Shown here one piece after another: positions 17,631-24,073 of a DNA stretch of 64,000 bases. This DNA is from JBBRYW01 sp038253945 (GTDB taxonomy: Bacteria; Actinomycetota; Thermoleophilia; Gaiellales; Gaiellaceae), in the NCBI GenBank assembly GCA_038253945.1, contig JBBSGR010000007.1, forward strand, positions 1 through 64,000, given 5' to 3'. Every line of letters starts with the position of its first letter. The stretch's first letter is position 1. The notes under the pieces were generated by a model. It saw only the letters and a program-made list of their open reading frames with translations, was not told the origin of the DNA and did not search any database. Made by a program: the position numbers and the translations under genes.

Positions 17631-18572
17631 ATGCGAGCAGCCGCCGCCATCGCCTCGTGCCTGCTCGCGCTTGCGGCACCTGGTGCCGCTGGCGCCTGCA
17701 CGCTGATGCCGGGTGACCTGCACCCCTCCTGGTCGCCGGACGGCAAGCAGCTCGTGTTCGAGCGGATCGGGGCGGGGCTCTACCTGACACGCTCTGACCG
17801 GCCCGCGGCTCCGCGCTTCGTCGCGGTCGGCGCGGAGCCCGCCTGGTCGCCGGCGGGTCCGCTCGCCTTCCTCAGGCCGCTGCCGCTGCCGCAGCCAATC
17901 ACTGTGACCTGCGGCTCCTTCCAGGACGACATCTTCGTGCGCTCGGCTCTCACCAGCCCGAGCGAGCTGAAGCTCACCTCGACCCCGGAGACATCCGAGC
18001 ACGCGCTTGCCTGGGCGCGCGATGGCAGCAGGATCGCCTTCGCGAGCAACGCCGGGATCGCTGTCGTCAACAAGGACGGCGGCGAGCGGCGCCAGCTCAC
18101 CCAGCTCACCCCTTCGGCGATTGGGCAGACCATTCTGCAAATCGACACTGCCCCCTCATGGTCACCGGATGGACGCCGCCTCGTCTTCGCCCGCGCCTAC
18201 GGCGCGTTCGTCTTCGATCTGGTCGTGATGAACGACGAGGGCGGCGCCCAGGCGCCGCTGACCCGAACGCCCAAGATCGACGAGACGGAGCCGGACTGGT
18301 CCCCGGACGGGCGCAGAATCGCCTTCACGGCGACGCGCACCGACTCGAGCGGCCGCCCGGCGGTGATGGTGATGAACCTCGACGGCAAGGGCAGGCACCG
18401 GCTCGGCTGGGGCAGCGAGCCCACGTGGTCGCCGGACGGCCGCCGCATCGCCTACGTCGCTACGTCGCGGAACGGAAGCTCGCGCGTCTTCGTCATGCAC
18501 GCAGACGGCTCGGGCAAGAAGCAGCTGACGAACTCGACCTTCTCTAGCCTCAGCGCAGCCCGAGCACGCTAG
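17631..18572 (+). CDS. secreted TolB-like WD40/PD40 beta-propeller protein
   Basis: Signal peptide (residues 1-21, ending GAAGA) and six PD40-type blades, each with a P-x-W-S-P-D-G-R-R-I-A-F pattern (for example PSWSPDGKQLVF, PDWSPDGRRIAF, PTWSPDGRRIAY). 313 residues. Such propellers resemble the TolB C-terminal domain but act in many settings; no Tol system is expected in this lineage. ATG 17631 has a leaderless-type -10. Probably an exported binding protein; partner unknown. Confidence 0.72.
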   Translation: MRAAAAIASCLLALAAPGAAGACTLMPGDLHPSWSPDGKQLVFERIGAGLYLTRSDRPAAPRFVAVGAEPAWSPAGPLAFLRPLPLPQPITVTCGSFQDDIFVRSALTSPSELKLTSTPETSEHALAWARDGSRIAFASNAGIAVVNKDGGERRQLTQLTPSAIGQTILQIDTAPSWSPDGRRLVFARAYGAFVFDLVVMNDEGGAQAPLTRTPKIDETEPDWSPDGRRIAFTATRTDSSGRPAVMVMNLDGKGRHRLGWGSEPTWSPDGRRIAYVATSRNGSSRVFVMHADGSGKKQLTNSTFSSLSAARAR

Positions 18573-18628
18573 AACCCAGTGGGCGCACACGAACCGGCCA
18601 AAAGTCGCCAGACTGTTGGCCGGCAAAT

Positions 18629-18709
18629 GGGGGCGGGAGGATTCGAACCTCCGTAGGCTGAGCCGACGGGTTTACAGCCCGTTCCCTTTGGCCGCTCGGG
18701 CACACCCCC
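18629..18709 (-). tRNA. tRNA-Tyr (anticodon GTA)
   Basis: Full cloverleaf on the minus strand: 7-bp acceptor GGGGGTG/CGCCCCC, anticodon loop CTGTAAA, a long variable arm typical of tRNA-Tyr, T-arm GGAGGTTCGAATCCTCC and discriminator A. No encoded CCA. It stands alone between the beta-propeller and geranylgeranyl-reductase-like genes. Confidence 0.95.
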
Positions 18710-18761
18710 GAAGTCGCGGGATTGTAGCCGCCGGAACACCTGCGCCCCTACGATTCGGCGG

Positions 18762-19922
18762 GTGGACTACGACGTCATCGTCGTGGGCGCCGGCCCTGCG
18801 GGGTCGACGGCCGCACACCGCCTCGCGCGCGCGGGCGCGCGCGTCCTCCTCCTCGACCGTGCGCGCTTCCCGCGCGACAAGCCCTGCGGCGGCGGCCTAA
18901 CGCTCCGCGCGGTCCGGCAGCTGCCGGTCGACGTCGGTCCCGTCGTGGAGGACACCGTCGACCGTCTGCGCGTGGGCCTCTCACACCGCCGCTCGTTCGA
19001 GCGGCGAAGCTCCGCTCCGCTGGCGCTGATGACACAGCGAAAGCTCCTCGACGCGTATCTCGTGGAGCGCGCCGCCGCCGCGGGGGCCGAGTTTCGCGAC
19101 GGTTCCAGGGTGACCGCGATCGACCAATCAGCTGGGAGGGTGGAGGTCGAAGCCGACGGGCGGCGTTTCGCCGCGCGGCTTGCGATCGGCGCTGACGGGG
19201 TGAACGGCGTATCCGGCCGGCTGCTCGGGTCGGAGGGCTTCACGTACGGTGTTGCCTTAGAAGGAAACGCCTCGTACGAGCGTGTGTCACGGCAACGCTA
19301 TGCCGGGCGGCTGGTCCTCGAGCTCGGAATTGTTCCGGGTGGATACGGCTGGGTCTTCCCGAAGGGCGACCACGTCAACGTCGGTGTCGGCGGCTGGGAG
19401 AGCGAAGGCCCCCGCCTGCGGGACCATCTCGAGCGCTTCTGCGCAGTGCACCGGCTGGCGGCGGGCGATCTGACCGACGTTCGCGGCTACCGCCTCCCAC
19501 TACGCAGTCCCGCCTCCATCCTCGCGAGCGGTCGCGTTGCCCTCGTCGGCGACGCGGCGGGCCTTGTCGATCCCCTTACCGGGGACGGGATCTACGAGGC
19601 GGCGCTCAGCGCCAATCTCGCCGTGGCGACGGCGCTCCACGTCCTCGCGGGGCGAGCCGAGGGGATGGCCGCCTACGAGGCTGCCGTACGGCGGGCGCTC
19701 GGCCGCCTGCACGCGGCCGCGTGGCGGGCGAAGCACGCGCTCGACCGTTCGCCGCGCTTGACGTACGAGATCGTTCGCACGCCCTTCGCCTGGCGGGTGA
19801 TCGAGGCCCTTGTACGCGGCCGCCTCGCCAGTCCAACCGATGCGCACGGCCTCGGTCGGGGAGCGTTCCGCCTCCTCGAGCTGCTGGGCCGGGCACCGGT
19901 ACGAGCAGGGGGGTCGCGCTAA
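18762..19922 (+). CDS. geranylgeranyl-reductase-family FAD oxidoreductase
   Basis: 386 residues. The FAD-binding motif DYDVIVVGAGPAGSTAAHRLA starts the protein (split here as GAGPAGS near residue 10); then PCGGGLT and the second FAD motif VALVGDAAGLVDPLTGDGIYEA. These three marks define the GGR/flavin hydroxylase group, which reduces isoprenoid chains of menaquinone or lipids. GTG 18762 has TACGAT 7 nt upstream (leaderless type). The exact isoprenoid substrate is unknown. Confidence 0.82.
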   Translation: MDYDVIVVGAGPAGSTAAHRLARAGARVLLLDRARFPRDKPCGGGLTLRAVRQLPVDVGPVVEDTVDRLRVGLSHRRSFERRSSAPLALMTQRKLLDAYLVERAAAAGAEFRDGSRVTAIDQSAGRVEVEADGRRFAARLAIGADGVNGVSGRLLGSEGFTYGVALEGNASYERVSRQRYAGRLVLELGIVPGGYGWVFPKGDHVNVGVGGWESEGPRLRDHLERFCAVHRLAAGDLTDVRGYRLPLRSPASILASGRVALVGDAAGLVDPLTGDGIYEAALSANLAVATALHVLAGRAEGMAAYEAAVRRALGRLHAAAWRAKHALDRSPRLTYEIVRTPFAWRVIEALVRGRLASPTDAHGLGRGAFRLLELLGRAPVRAGGSR

Positions 19923-19935
19923 GCTTTTTCGACCC

Positions 19936-20008
19936 AGCGGCGTAGCTCAGTGGTTAGAGCGACGGACTCATAACCCGTAGGTCGGTGGTTCGAATCCACC
20001 CGCCGCTA
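19936..20008 (+). tRNA. tRNA-Met (anticodon CAT), probably elongator
   Basis: Acceptor AGCGGCG/CGCCGCT, D-arm GCTCAGTGGTTAGAGC, anticodon loop CTCATAA, T-arm GGTGGTTCGAATCCACC and discriminator A. It lacks the mismatch at the acceptor end and the GGG/CCC anticodon stem of initiator tRNA. The pair next to the loop is A-C, which is unusual. A CAT tRNA can also be tRNA-Ile2; the position before rpmG, as in other actinobacteria, favours Met. Confidence 0.9.
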
Positions 20009-20217
20009 TGCATTCCTCGACGGCCCTGGCTCGGGGATCGGCCGGCGATCAGGCCCGACTCCCCCCCGGGTCGTCTGCGCCGGGCAAGTTTCGACACTGG
20101 CAGTCCGAGCGTTCGCGGCGACGGTCCGCTGTCGTCGCTAGAATGATCCGGCGTGAGGAGGCCGAAGCCTGCCCACGCTACTTTTTTACGCCCGAATCAC
20201 GCAGAGGATCCTGAGTC

Positions 20218-20379
20218 TTGGCAACCGGAGTGAGAGTCGCAATCACGCTCGCATGCACGGAGTGCAAGCGGCGCAATTACCAGTCGGCGAAGTCGAAGCG
20301 GAACACGCCTGACCGCGTGGAGCTGTCGAAGTACTGCCGCTGGTGCGGCCGTCACACCCCGCACAGGGAGACGAGGTAA
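20218..20379 (+). CDS. rpmG: 50S ribosomal protein L33, zinc-ribbon type
   Basis: 53 residues from TTG 20218, with an AGAGGA Shine-Dalgarno about 10 nt upstream; begins MATGVRVAITLACTECKRRN and ends HTPHRETR. Four cysteines (13, 16, 40, 43) form a zinc ribbon, so this is the zinc-dependent form. A GTG four codons in is the alternative start. The TAA stop directly abuts the secE GTG. Upstream, 20009-20217 holds only a possible -10 box (TAGAAT, 20139-20144). It opens the secE-nusG-ribosomal cluster. Confidence 0.88.
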   Translation: MATGVRVAITLACTECKRRNYQSAKSKRNTPDRVELSKYCRWCGRHTPHRETR

Positions 20380-20721
20380 GTGGCCCGTCAGACGAGAGCG
20401 GAGCGGAAGGCCCGCCGCGCGCAGCAGGCGGACACCGCCACGACGCAGCGCGGACGTGCGCGTCCCACGGCCCCACCTCGCCAGGCCGCCGAGATCGCAC
20501 GGCCCGAGGCTCCCCCCTCGCCGGCACGCGAGCGTCGCGGCGTCCTCAACTTCATCGGCGAGTCGTGGGGCGAGCTCCAGAAGGTCGACTGGCCCGGCCA
20601 GCGCCAGGTGACGCAGGGCACGGTCGTCGTGTTGATCGCGTGCATCATCGTCGGTACGTACCTCTGGGGTGCTGATCTCGTTCTGAAGCGCCTCGTGCAG
20701 AACGTGCTGCTCGGGCAGTAG
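20380..20721 (+). CDS. secE: preprotein translocase subunit SecE
   Basis: Small membrane subunit of the SecYEG channel. A variable Ala/Arg-rich N-terminus of about 50 residues is followed by the conserved amphipathic helix FIGESWGELQKVDWPGQRQV and one membrane segment (TVVVLIACIIVGTYLWGADL). 113 residues. GTG 20380 begins immediately after the rpmG stop; nusG follows after 8 nt. Confidence 0.93.
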   Translation: MARQTRAERKARRAQQADTATTQRGRARPTAPPRQAAEIARPEAPPSPARERRGVLNFIGESWGELQKVDWPGQRQVTQGTVVVLIACIIVGTYLWGADLVLKRLVQNVLLGQ

Positions 20722-20729
20722 GGGCGCAC

Positions 20730-21260
20730 GTGTTCCGCTGGTACGTCATCAACACCTACTCGGGCCACGAGAACAAGGTCAAGGCGAATCTCGAGCACAG
20801 GATCGTCTCGATGAACCAGATGCCGCGCTTCCGACGCGTCGTCGTTCCGACCGACCAGGTGATCGAGACGAAGGACGGGCAGAAGGTGCAGATCGAGAAG
20901 CGCGTATTGCCCGGCTATGTCCTCGTGAACATGGATCTGAGCGACGACGCGTGGACGCTCGTCAAGAACACTCCGGGCGTGACTGGATTCGTCGGCGCCG
21001 GCACGACGCCGGTTCCCCTGTCGCAGGGCGAAGTCGACCGGATCCTGCGCACCGGCGCGTCCGCGGGCGACCGCCCACGCACGCAGGTCGAGTTCTCTCT
21101 CGGCGAGTCGGTCAAGGTAACCTCCGGCCCCCTCTCGGACTTCGACGGCGAGATCGTCGACGTCAATCCGGACGGGCAGAAGCTCAAGGTGCTCGTCGAC
21201 ATCTTCGAGCGTCAGGTGCCGGTCGAGCTCGCCTTCGACCAGGTCAAGAAGCTCGACTGA
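20730..21260 (+). CDS. nusG: transcription elongation/antitermination factor NusG
   Basis: Binds RNA polymerase and links it to Rho or the ribosome. NGN domain from FRWYVINTYSGHENKVK to about residue 110 with RRVVVPTDQV and LPGYVLVNM, then a KOW domain (FSLGESVKVTSGPLSDFDGE). 176 residues, without the long acidic N-terminal extension of many actinobacterial NusG proteins. GTG start. rplK follows after 10 nt. Confidence 0.95.
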   Translation: MFRWYVINTYSGHENKVKANLEHRIVSMNQMPRFRRVVVPTDQVIETKDGQKVQIEKRVLPGYVLVNMDLSDDAWTLVKNTPGVTGFVGAGTTPVPLSQGEVDRILRTGASAGDRPRTQVEFSLGESVKVTSGPLSDFDGEIVDVNPDGQKLKVLVDIFERQVPVELAFDQVKKLD

Positions 21261-21270
21261 GGTAGCGGAC

Positions 21271-21696
21271 GTGGCGAAGAAGATCCTCACTCTCATCAAG
21301 CTGCAGATTCCCGGCGGGCAGGCGAACCCGGCGCCACCGGTTGGACCCGCGCTCGGTCAGCACGGCGTGAACATCATGGAATTCTGCAAGACGTTCAACG
21401 CCCAGACTGCGCAGGCGAACGGCCGCATCACGCCGGTCGAGATCACCGTCTTCGAGGATCGCTCCTTCACCTTCATCACGAAGACGCCGCCCGCGGCGGT
21501 GCTGATCAAGGAGGCGCTGAACACGGAGAAGGGCTCGGGCGAGCCGAACCGCGAAAAGGTCGGTCGCCTCACCCAGAATCAGCTGCGCGACATCGCGCAG
21601 ACGAAGCTCGAGGACCTGAACGCGCGCAGCGTCGAGCAGGCGATGAAGGTGGTCGCCGGGACAGCGCGCTCGATGGGCGTGGAGGTGGACGTATGA
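21271..21696 (+). CDS. rplK: 50S ribosomal protein L11
   Basis: Forms the GTPase-associated centre with 23S rRNA. Proline-rich N-terminal domain (IPGGQANPAPPVGPALGQHGVNI split near residue 20) and RNA-binding C-terminal domain ending AGTARSMGVEVDV. 141 residues, standard. GTG start with GAGGTAG upstream. The last 35 nt of the gene are repeated 275 bp downstream just before rplA; the natural last codons appear to be those of the downstream copy (..VEVEA, TAG overlapping rplA GTG). Confidence 0.95.
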   Translation: MAKKILTLIKLQIPGGQANPAPPVGPALGQHGVNIMEFCKTFNAQTAQANGRITPVEITVFEDRSFTFITKTPPAAVLIKEALNTEKGSGEPNREKVGRLTQNQLRDIAQTKLEDLNARSVEQAMKVVAGTARSMGVEVDV

Positions 21697-21964
21697 CGGC
21701 TTCGCCCGCTCGACGTGGGGAGGGGCTCCGGGGAACCGGGAGGTTCCCCGCACCCCGGTGCGCGCGAAGCGCGCCGCCACGGGTTCACCTGGGCCATGCC
21801 CAGCGCCACGCGCAACGAGCCGCCGCCGAAGGCGGGCTTTGCCCGCCGAGAGGCTCACTACGGGGGGGATCGCCGCGGCGAAGAAGGAGGGGGCTCACGG
21901 GGGAACCATGGGTTCACCCGTGCACGAGCGCCGGGACAGCGCGCTCGATGGGTGTGGAGGTGGA
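21655..21964. repeat. direct repeat of the rplK 3' end flanking a 240-bp insertion
   Basis: Copies at 21655-21689 and 21930-21964 match at 34 of 35 bases, with weaker likeness continuing across the stop codons into ATGACGGCT versus TAGTGGCT. Between them lies GC-rich DNA with many short perfect hairpins. The period, 275, is 3n+2. Confidence 0.9.
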
Positions 21965-21971
21965 GGCATAG
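21693..21971 (+). CDS. relay ORF bridging rplK and rplA (92 codons)
   Basis: ATG overlaps the rplK stop (ATGA) and the TAG stop overlaps the rplA GTG (TAGTG). The frame is open across the whole insertion and its last residues (AGTARSMGVEVEA) repeat the L11 C-terminus. Composition is Arg/Gly/Pro-rich without a known domain, so the peptide itself is probably not functional; its likely role is to carry ribosomes from rplK to rplA. Inference from geometry, not from conservation. Confidence 0.5.
   Translation: MTASPARRGEGLRGTGRFPAPRCARSAPPRVHLGHAQRHAQRAAAEGGLCPPRGSLRGGSPRRRRRGLTGEPWVHPCTSAGTARSMGVEVEA
21730..21749. repeat. copy of a dispersed hairpin element, core GGGAACC/GGTTCCC
   Basis: An 8-bp stem GGGGAACC/GGTTCCCC with loop GGGA. 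The reverse complement of this 20-bp segment and about 20 flanking bases is found again between rplF and rplR (59895-59913), also inside a duplication insertion. Confidence 0.6.
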
Positions 21972-22726
21972 TGGCTGGTCACGGCAAGAACTACCGGCAG
22001 GCGTTGGGTCGAATCGACCGCGAGCACGCGTACTCTCCGGTCGAGGCGGTCAGGCTGCTCAAGGACTTCTCGACGGCCAAGTTCGACGAGACCGTCGAGG
22101 CGCATTTCCGGCTCGGGCTCAACGTGCGCCACGCCGACCAGCAGCTTCGCGGCACGCTGATGCTGCCGCACGGAACCGGTCGCGAGACCCGCATAGCCGT
22201 CTTCGCAGACGGCGAGAAGGCGCGCGAGGCGGAGGAAGCAGGTGCTGACGTCGTCGGCACCGCGGACCTGGCTTCGCAGATCGAGGGCGGGTTCGACGAC
22301 TTCGACGTGGCGATCGCGACGCCGGACCAGATGGGCGTTGTCGGCAAGCTCGGTCGCATCCTCGGCCCCCGGGGCAAGATGCCGAACCCGAAGACTGGCA
22401 CGGTCACGTTCGACGTCGGGAAGGCCGTCCGCGACGCAAAGGCCGGCAAGCTCGAGTACCGGACCGATCGCGGCGCGAACATCCACGTCTCGATCGGCAG
22501 AAAGAGCTTCGATGAGCGCGAGCTGGTGGAGAACTACGCGGCGCTCGTCGACGAGATCATTCGCGCGAAACCGGCTGCGGCCAAGGGCCGCTACATCCGC
22601 GGTATCACGCTCACGAGCACCATGGGCCCGGGGATCCACGTCGACCCGGCTCGCACGCGCGGCATCGTGGAGGAGCTGGACGAATCCGCTGGCGCGGGTT
22701 CATCCAGGGAGGCCGTCCCGGCATAA
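21971..22726 (+). CDS. rplA: 50S ribosomal protein L1
   Basis: Binds 23S rRNA at the L1 stalk and usually represses its own mRNA. 251 residues; family signatures FDETVEAHFRLGLNVRHADQ, IATPDQMGVVGKLGRILGPRG and TMGPGIHVDP are intact. GTG 21971 overlaps the TAG of the relay ORF, and no good Shine-Dalgarno is seen, so translation probably depends on ribosomes arriving from upstream. Confidence 0.95.
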   Translation: MAGHGKNYRQALGRIDREHAYSPVEAVRLLKDFSTAKFDETVEAHFRLGLNVRHADQQLRGTLMLPHGTGRETRIAVFADGEKAREAEEAGADVVGTADLASQIEGGFDDFDVAIATPDQMGVVGKLGRILGPRGKMPNPKTGTVTFDVGKAVRDAKAGKLEYRTDRGANIHVSIGRKSFDERELVENYAALVDEIIRAKPAAAKGRYIRGITLTSTMGPGIHVDPARTRGIVEELDESAGAGSSREAVPA

Positions 22727-22857
22727 CCAACCGTCGAGCGTTCGCCAAAGACAGCTGGCAGCCCATGAGGCAGAAGCCCAGCCGAGGCGGTCCGTAGAAG
22801 CTCACCTTCTCTCGGGCTCGCCGGCGGCGAGCCCTAGACATTTCCGGAGGAAATGGC
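22727..22857 (+). promoter_or_regulatory. L10 leader region before rplJ
   Basis: A 131-nt non-coding stretch between rplA and rplJ. It contains GGCAGAAGCCCAGCCGAGGC-like paired segments and a perfect 9-bp hairpin GGGCTCGCC/GGCGAGCCC (22814-22834, 3-nt loop) before the rplJ Shine-Dalgarno (CCGGAGG). In bacteria the rplJL mRNA leader is bound by the L10-L12 complex; position and size fit. The specific kink-turn was not confirmed. Confidence 0.5.
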
Positions 22858-23484
22858 ATGCAGAGATCTGAAAAGGAGAAGGTGGTGGCGGACCTCGCCG
22901 AGCGGCTGCGGGCAGCGCAAGCGCTCATCGTGGCCGACTACCGCGGCTTGAGCATGACCGAGATCGACCGGTTGCGCACCGACCTGCTTTCGAGCGGCGC
23001 GCGCTTCTCGGTCGTCAAGAACACGCTGACGCAGCGCGCGGCGGAGGAGGCGGGCATGGACGCGATTCGCGATCTGCTCGACGGCCCGACTGCGATCGCG
23101 TTCGTCGAGGCCGGCGGCGACCCTGTAGCGGTCGCGAAGGTCCTGAACGAGGCCGCCAGGACAACCCGCATCCTCGTCGTCAAGGGCGGGATTCTCGAGG
23201 GCGCCACGATCAGCGAGGAGGACGTACGCAACCTCGCGACGCTGCCCCCGGCCGACGTGCTTCGCGGCCAGGTAGTCGGCGCCATCACCGGGCCGCTGAT
23301 GATCCTGGTGGGCCTGCTGAACGCGCCGCTTCGAGATCTCGTCGGAGTCGTCGAAGCGCGTGTCCGGCAACTCGAGGAGTCGGGCGGCGAGCGGGAAGCC
23401 GCACTCTCGCCGGAGGGCGATTCCGCACACAGTCCCGAGGCTGAACCCGTTGCAGTTTCCGAACCAACCACGGAGGAGGAGTAA
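22858..23484 (+). CDS. rplJ: 50S ribosomal protein L10
   Basis: Stalk base that anchors L7/L12 dimers. N-terminal globular domain (RSEKEKVVADLAERLRAAQA, VADYRGLSM) and the C-terminal helix that holds L12 dimers (PLMILVGLLNAPLRDLVGVV). 208 residues, of which the last 35 or so are a Glu/Ser/Pro-rich tail. ATG 22858 follows CCGGAGGAAATGGC. rplL starts 3 nt after the stop. Confidence 0.95.
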   Translation: MQRSEKEKVVADLAERLRAAQALIVADYRGLSMTEIDRLRTDLLSSGARFSVVKNTLTQRAAEEAGMDAIRDLLDGPTAIAFVEAGGDPVAVAKVLNEAARTTRILVVKGGILEGATISEEDVRNLATLPPADVLRGQVVGAITGPLMILVGLLNAPLRDLVGVVEARVRQLEESGGEREAALSPEGDSAHSPEAEPVAVSEPTTEEE

Positions 23485-23487
23485 ACG

Positions 23488-23874
23488 ATGGCTACCGACA
23501 CAGCGAAGATCGTCGAGCAGCTCGGCAAGATGACGGTGCTCGAGCTGGTCGAGCTGAAGAACACCCTCGAGGAGGAGTGGGGGGTAACCGCCGCCGCTCC
23601 GATGGCGATGGCGATGCCTGGCGCTCCCGCGGCGGGTGACGGCGCCGCGGCCGAGGAGGAGCAAACGGAGTTCGACGTCGTCCTCACCGGTGCGGGCGAC
23701 AAGAAGATCCAGGTGATCAAGGTCGTCCGCGCGATCACGAGCCTCGGGCTCAAGGAGGCGAAGGATCTGGTCGACGGCGCTCCGAACGCCGTCAAGGAGG
23801 GCGTCGCCCGCGACGAGGCCGATTCGATCAAGGCGCAGCTCGAGGAAGCGGGCGCGTCGGTCGAGGTGAAGTAG
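23488..23874 (+). CDS. rplL: 50S ribosomal protein L7/L12
   Basis: Stalk protein that recruits translational GTPases. N-terminal dimerisation helix (VEQLGKMTVLELVELKNTLE), an Ala-rich hinge, and the C-terminal domain FDVVLTGAGDKKIQVIKVVR. 128 residues. GGAGGAGG Shine-Dalgarno overlaps the rplJ stop. Confidence 0.96.
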   Translation: MATDTAKIVEQLGKMTVLELVELKNTLEEEWGVTAAAPMAMAMPGAPAAGDGAAAEEEQTEFDVVLTGAGDKKIQVIKVVRAITSLGLKEAKDLVDGAPNAVKEGVARDEADSIKAQLEEAGASVEVK

Positions 23875-23892
23875 CCCGGCGAAGGCGCTCCG

Positions 23893-23923
23893 GGCGGGGG
23901 GCGGTGCGACGGCGGCCCCCGCC
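23893..23923 (+). terminator. GC-rich hairpin after rplL
   Basis: GGCGGGGG (23893-23900) pairs with CCCCCGCC (23916-23923). No U-tract follows, so it is more likely an attenuator that reduces read-through into rpoB than a full terminator. Confidence 0.45.
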
Positions 23924-23980
23924 GGCGAGTCGCTCTGATTCGCTATGCTTGCGGAAGCCGGAAGCAGTTTTCGGCGGTCC

Positions 23981-24010
23981 TTGCGTGAGCGGGACCACCT
24001 TGGCTATGCT
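23981..24010 (+). promoter_or_regulatory. candidate rpoB promoter
   Basis: TTGCGT (23981-23986) and TATGCT (24005-24010) with an 18-nt spacer. The 11-mer GCTATGCTTGC containing the -10 also occurs about 60 bp upstream (near 23942), perhaps a second promoter. Start of rpoB is 64 nt downstream of the -10. Confidence 0.45.
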
Positions 24011-24073
24011 TGCCGGTTCCGCCGTCGTCTTCGCCTGTCCGCATTCTCCACGTCTTCAAGGGGGCTACCGCTG

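Noticed and set aside
17359..17706. Open frame before the beta-propeller gene
   Set aside because: No start signal and no protein-like pattern; overlaps the certain propeller gene in another frame.
20009..20217. tRNA-Trp expected before secE in many actinobacteria
   Set aside because: No cloverleaf or CCA anticodon loop could be found here; rpmG follows tRNA-Met directly.
23945..24073. Longer rpoB start
   Set aside because: The extra residues have no likeness to RpoB; the TTG at 24074 has a good Shine-Dalgarno and gives the usual N-terminus.
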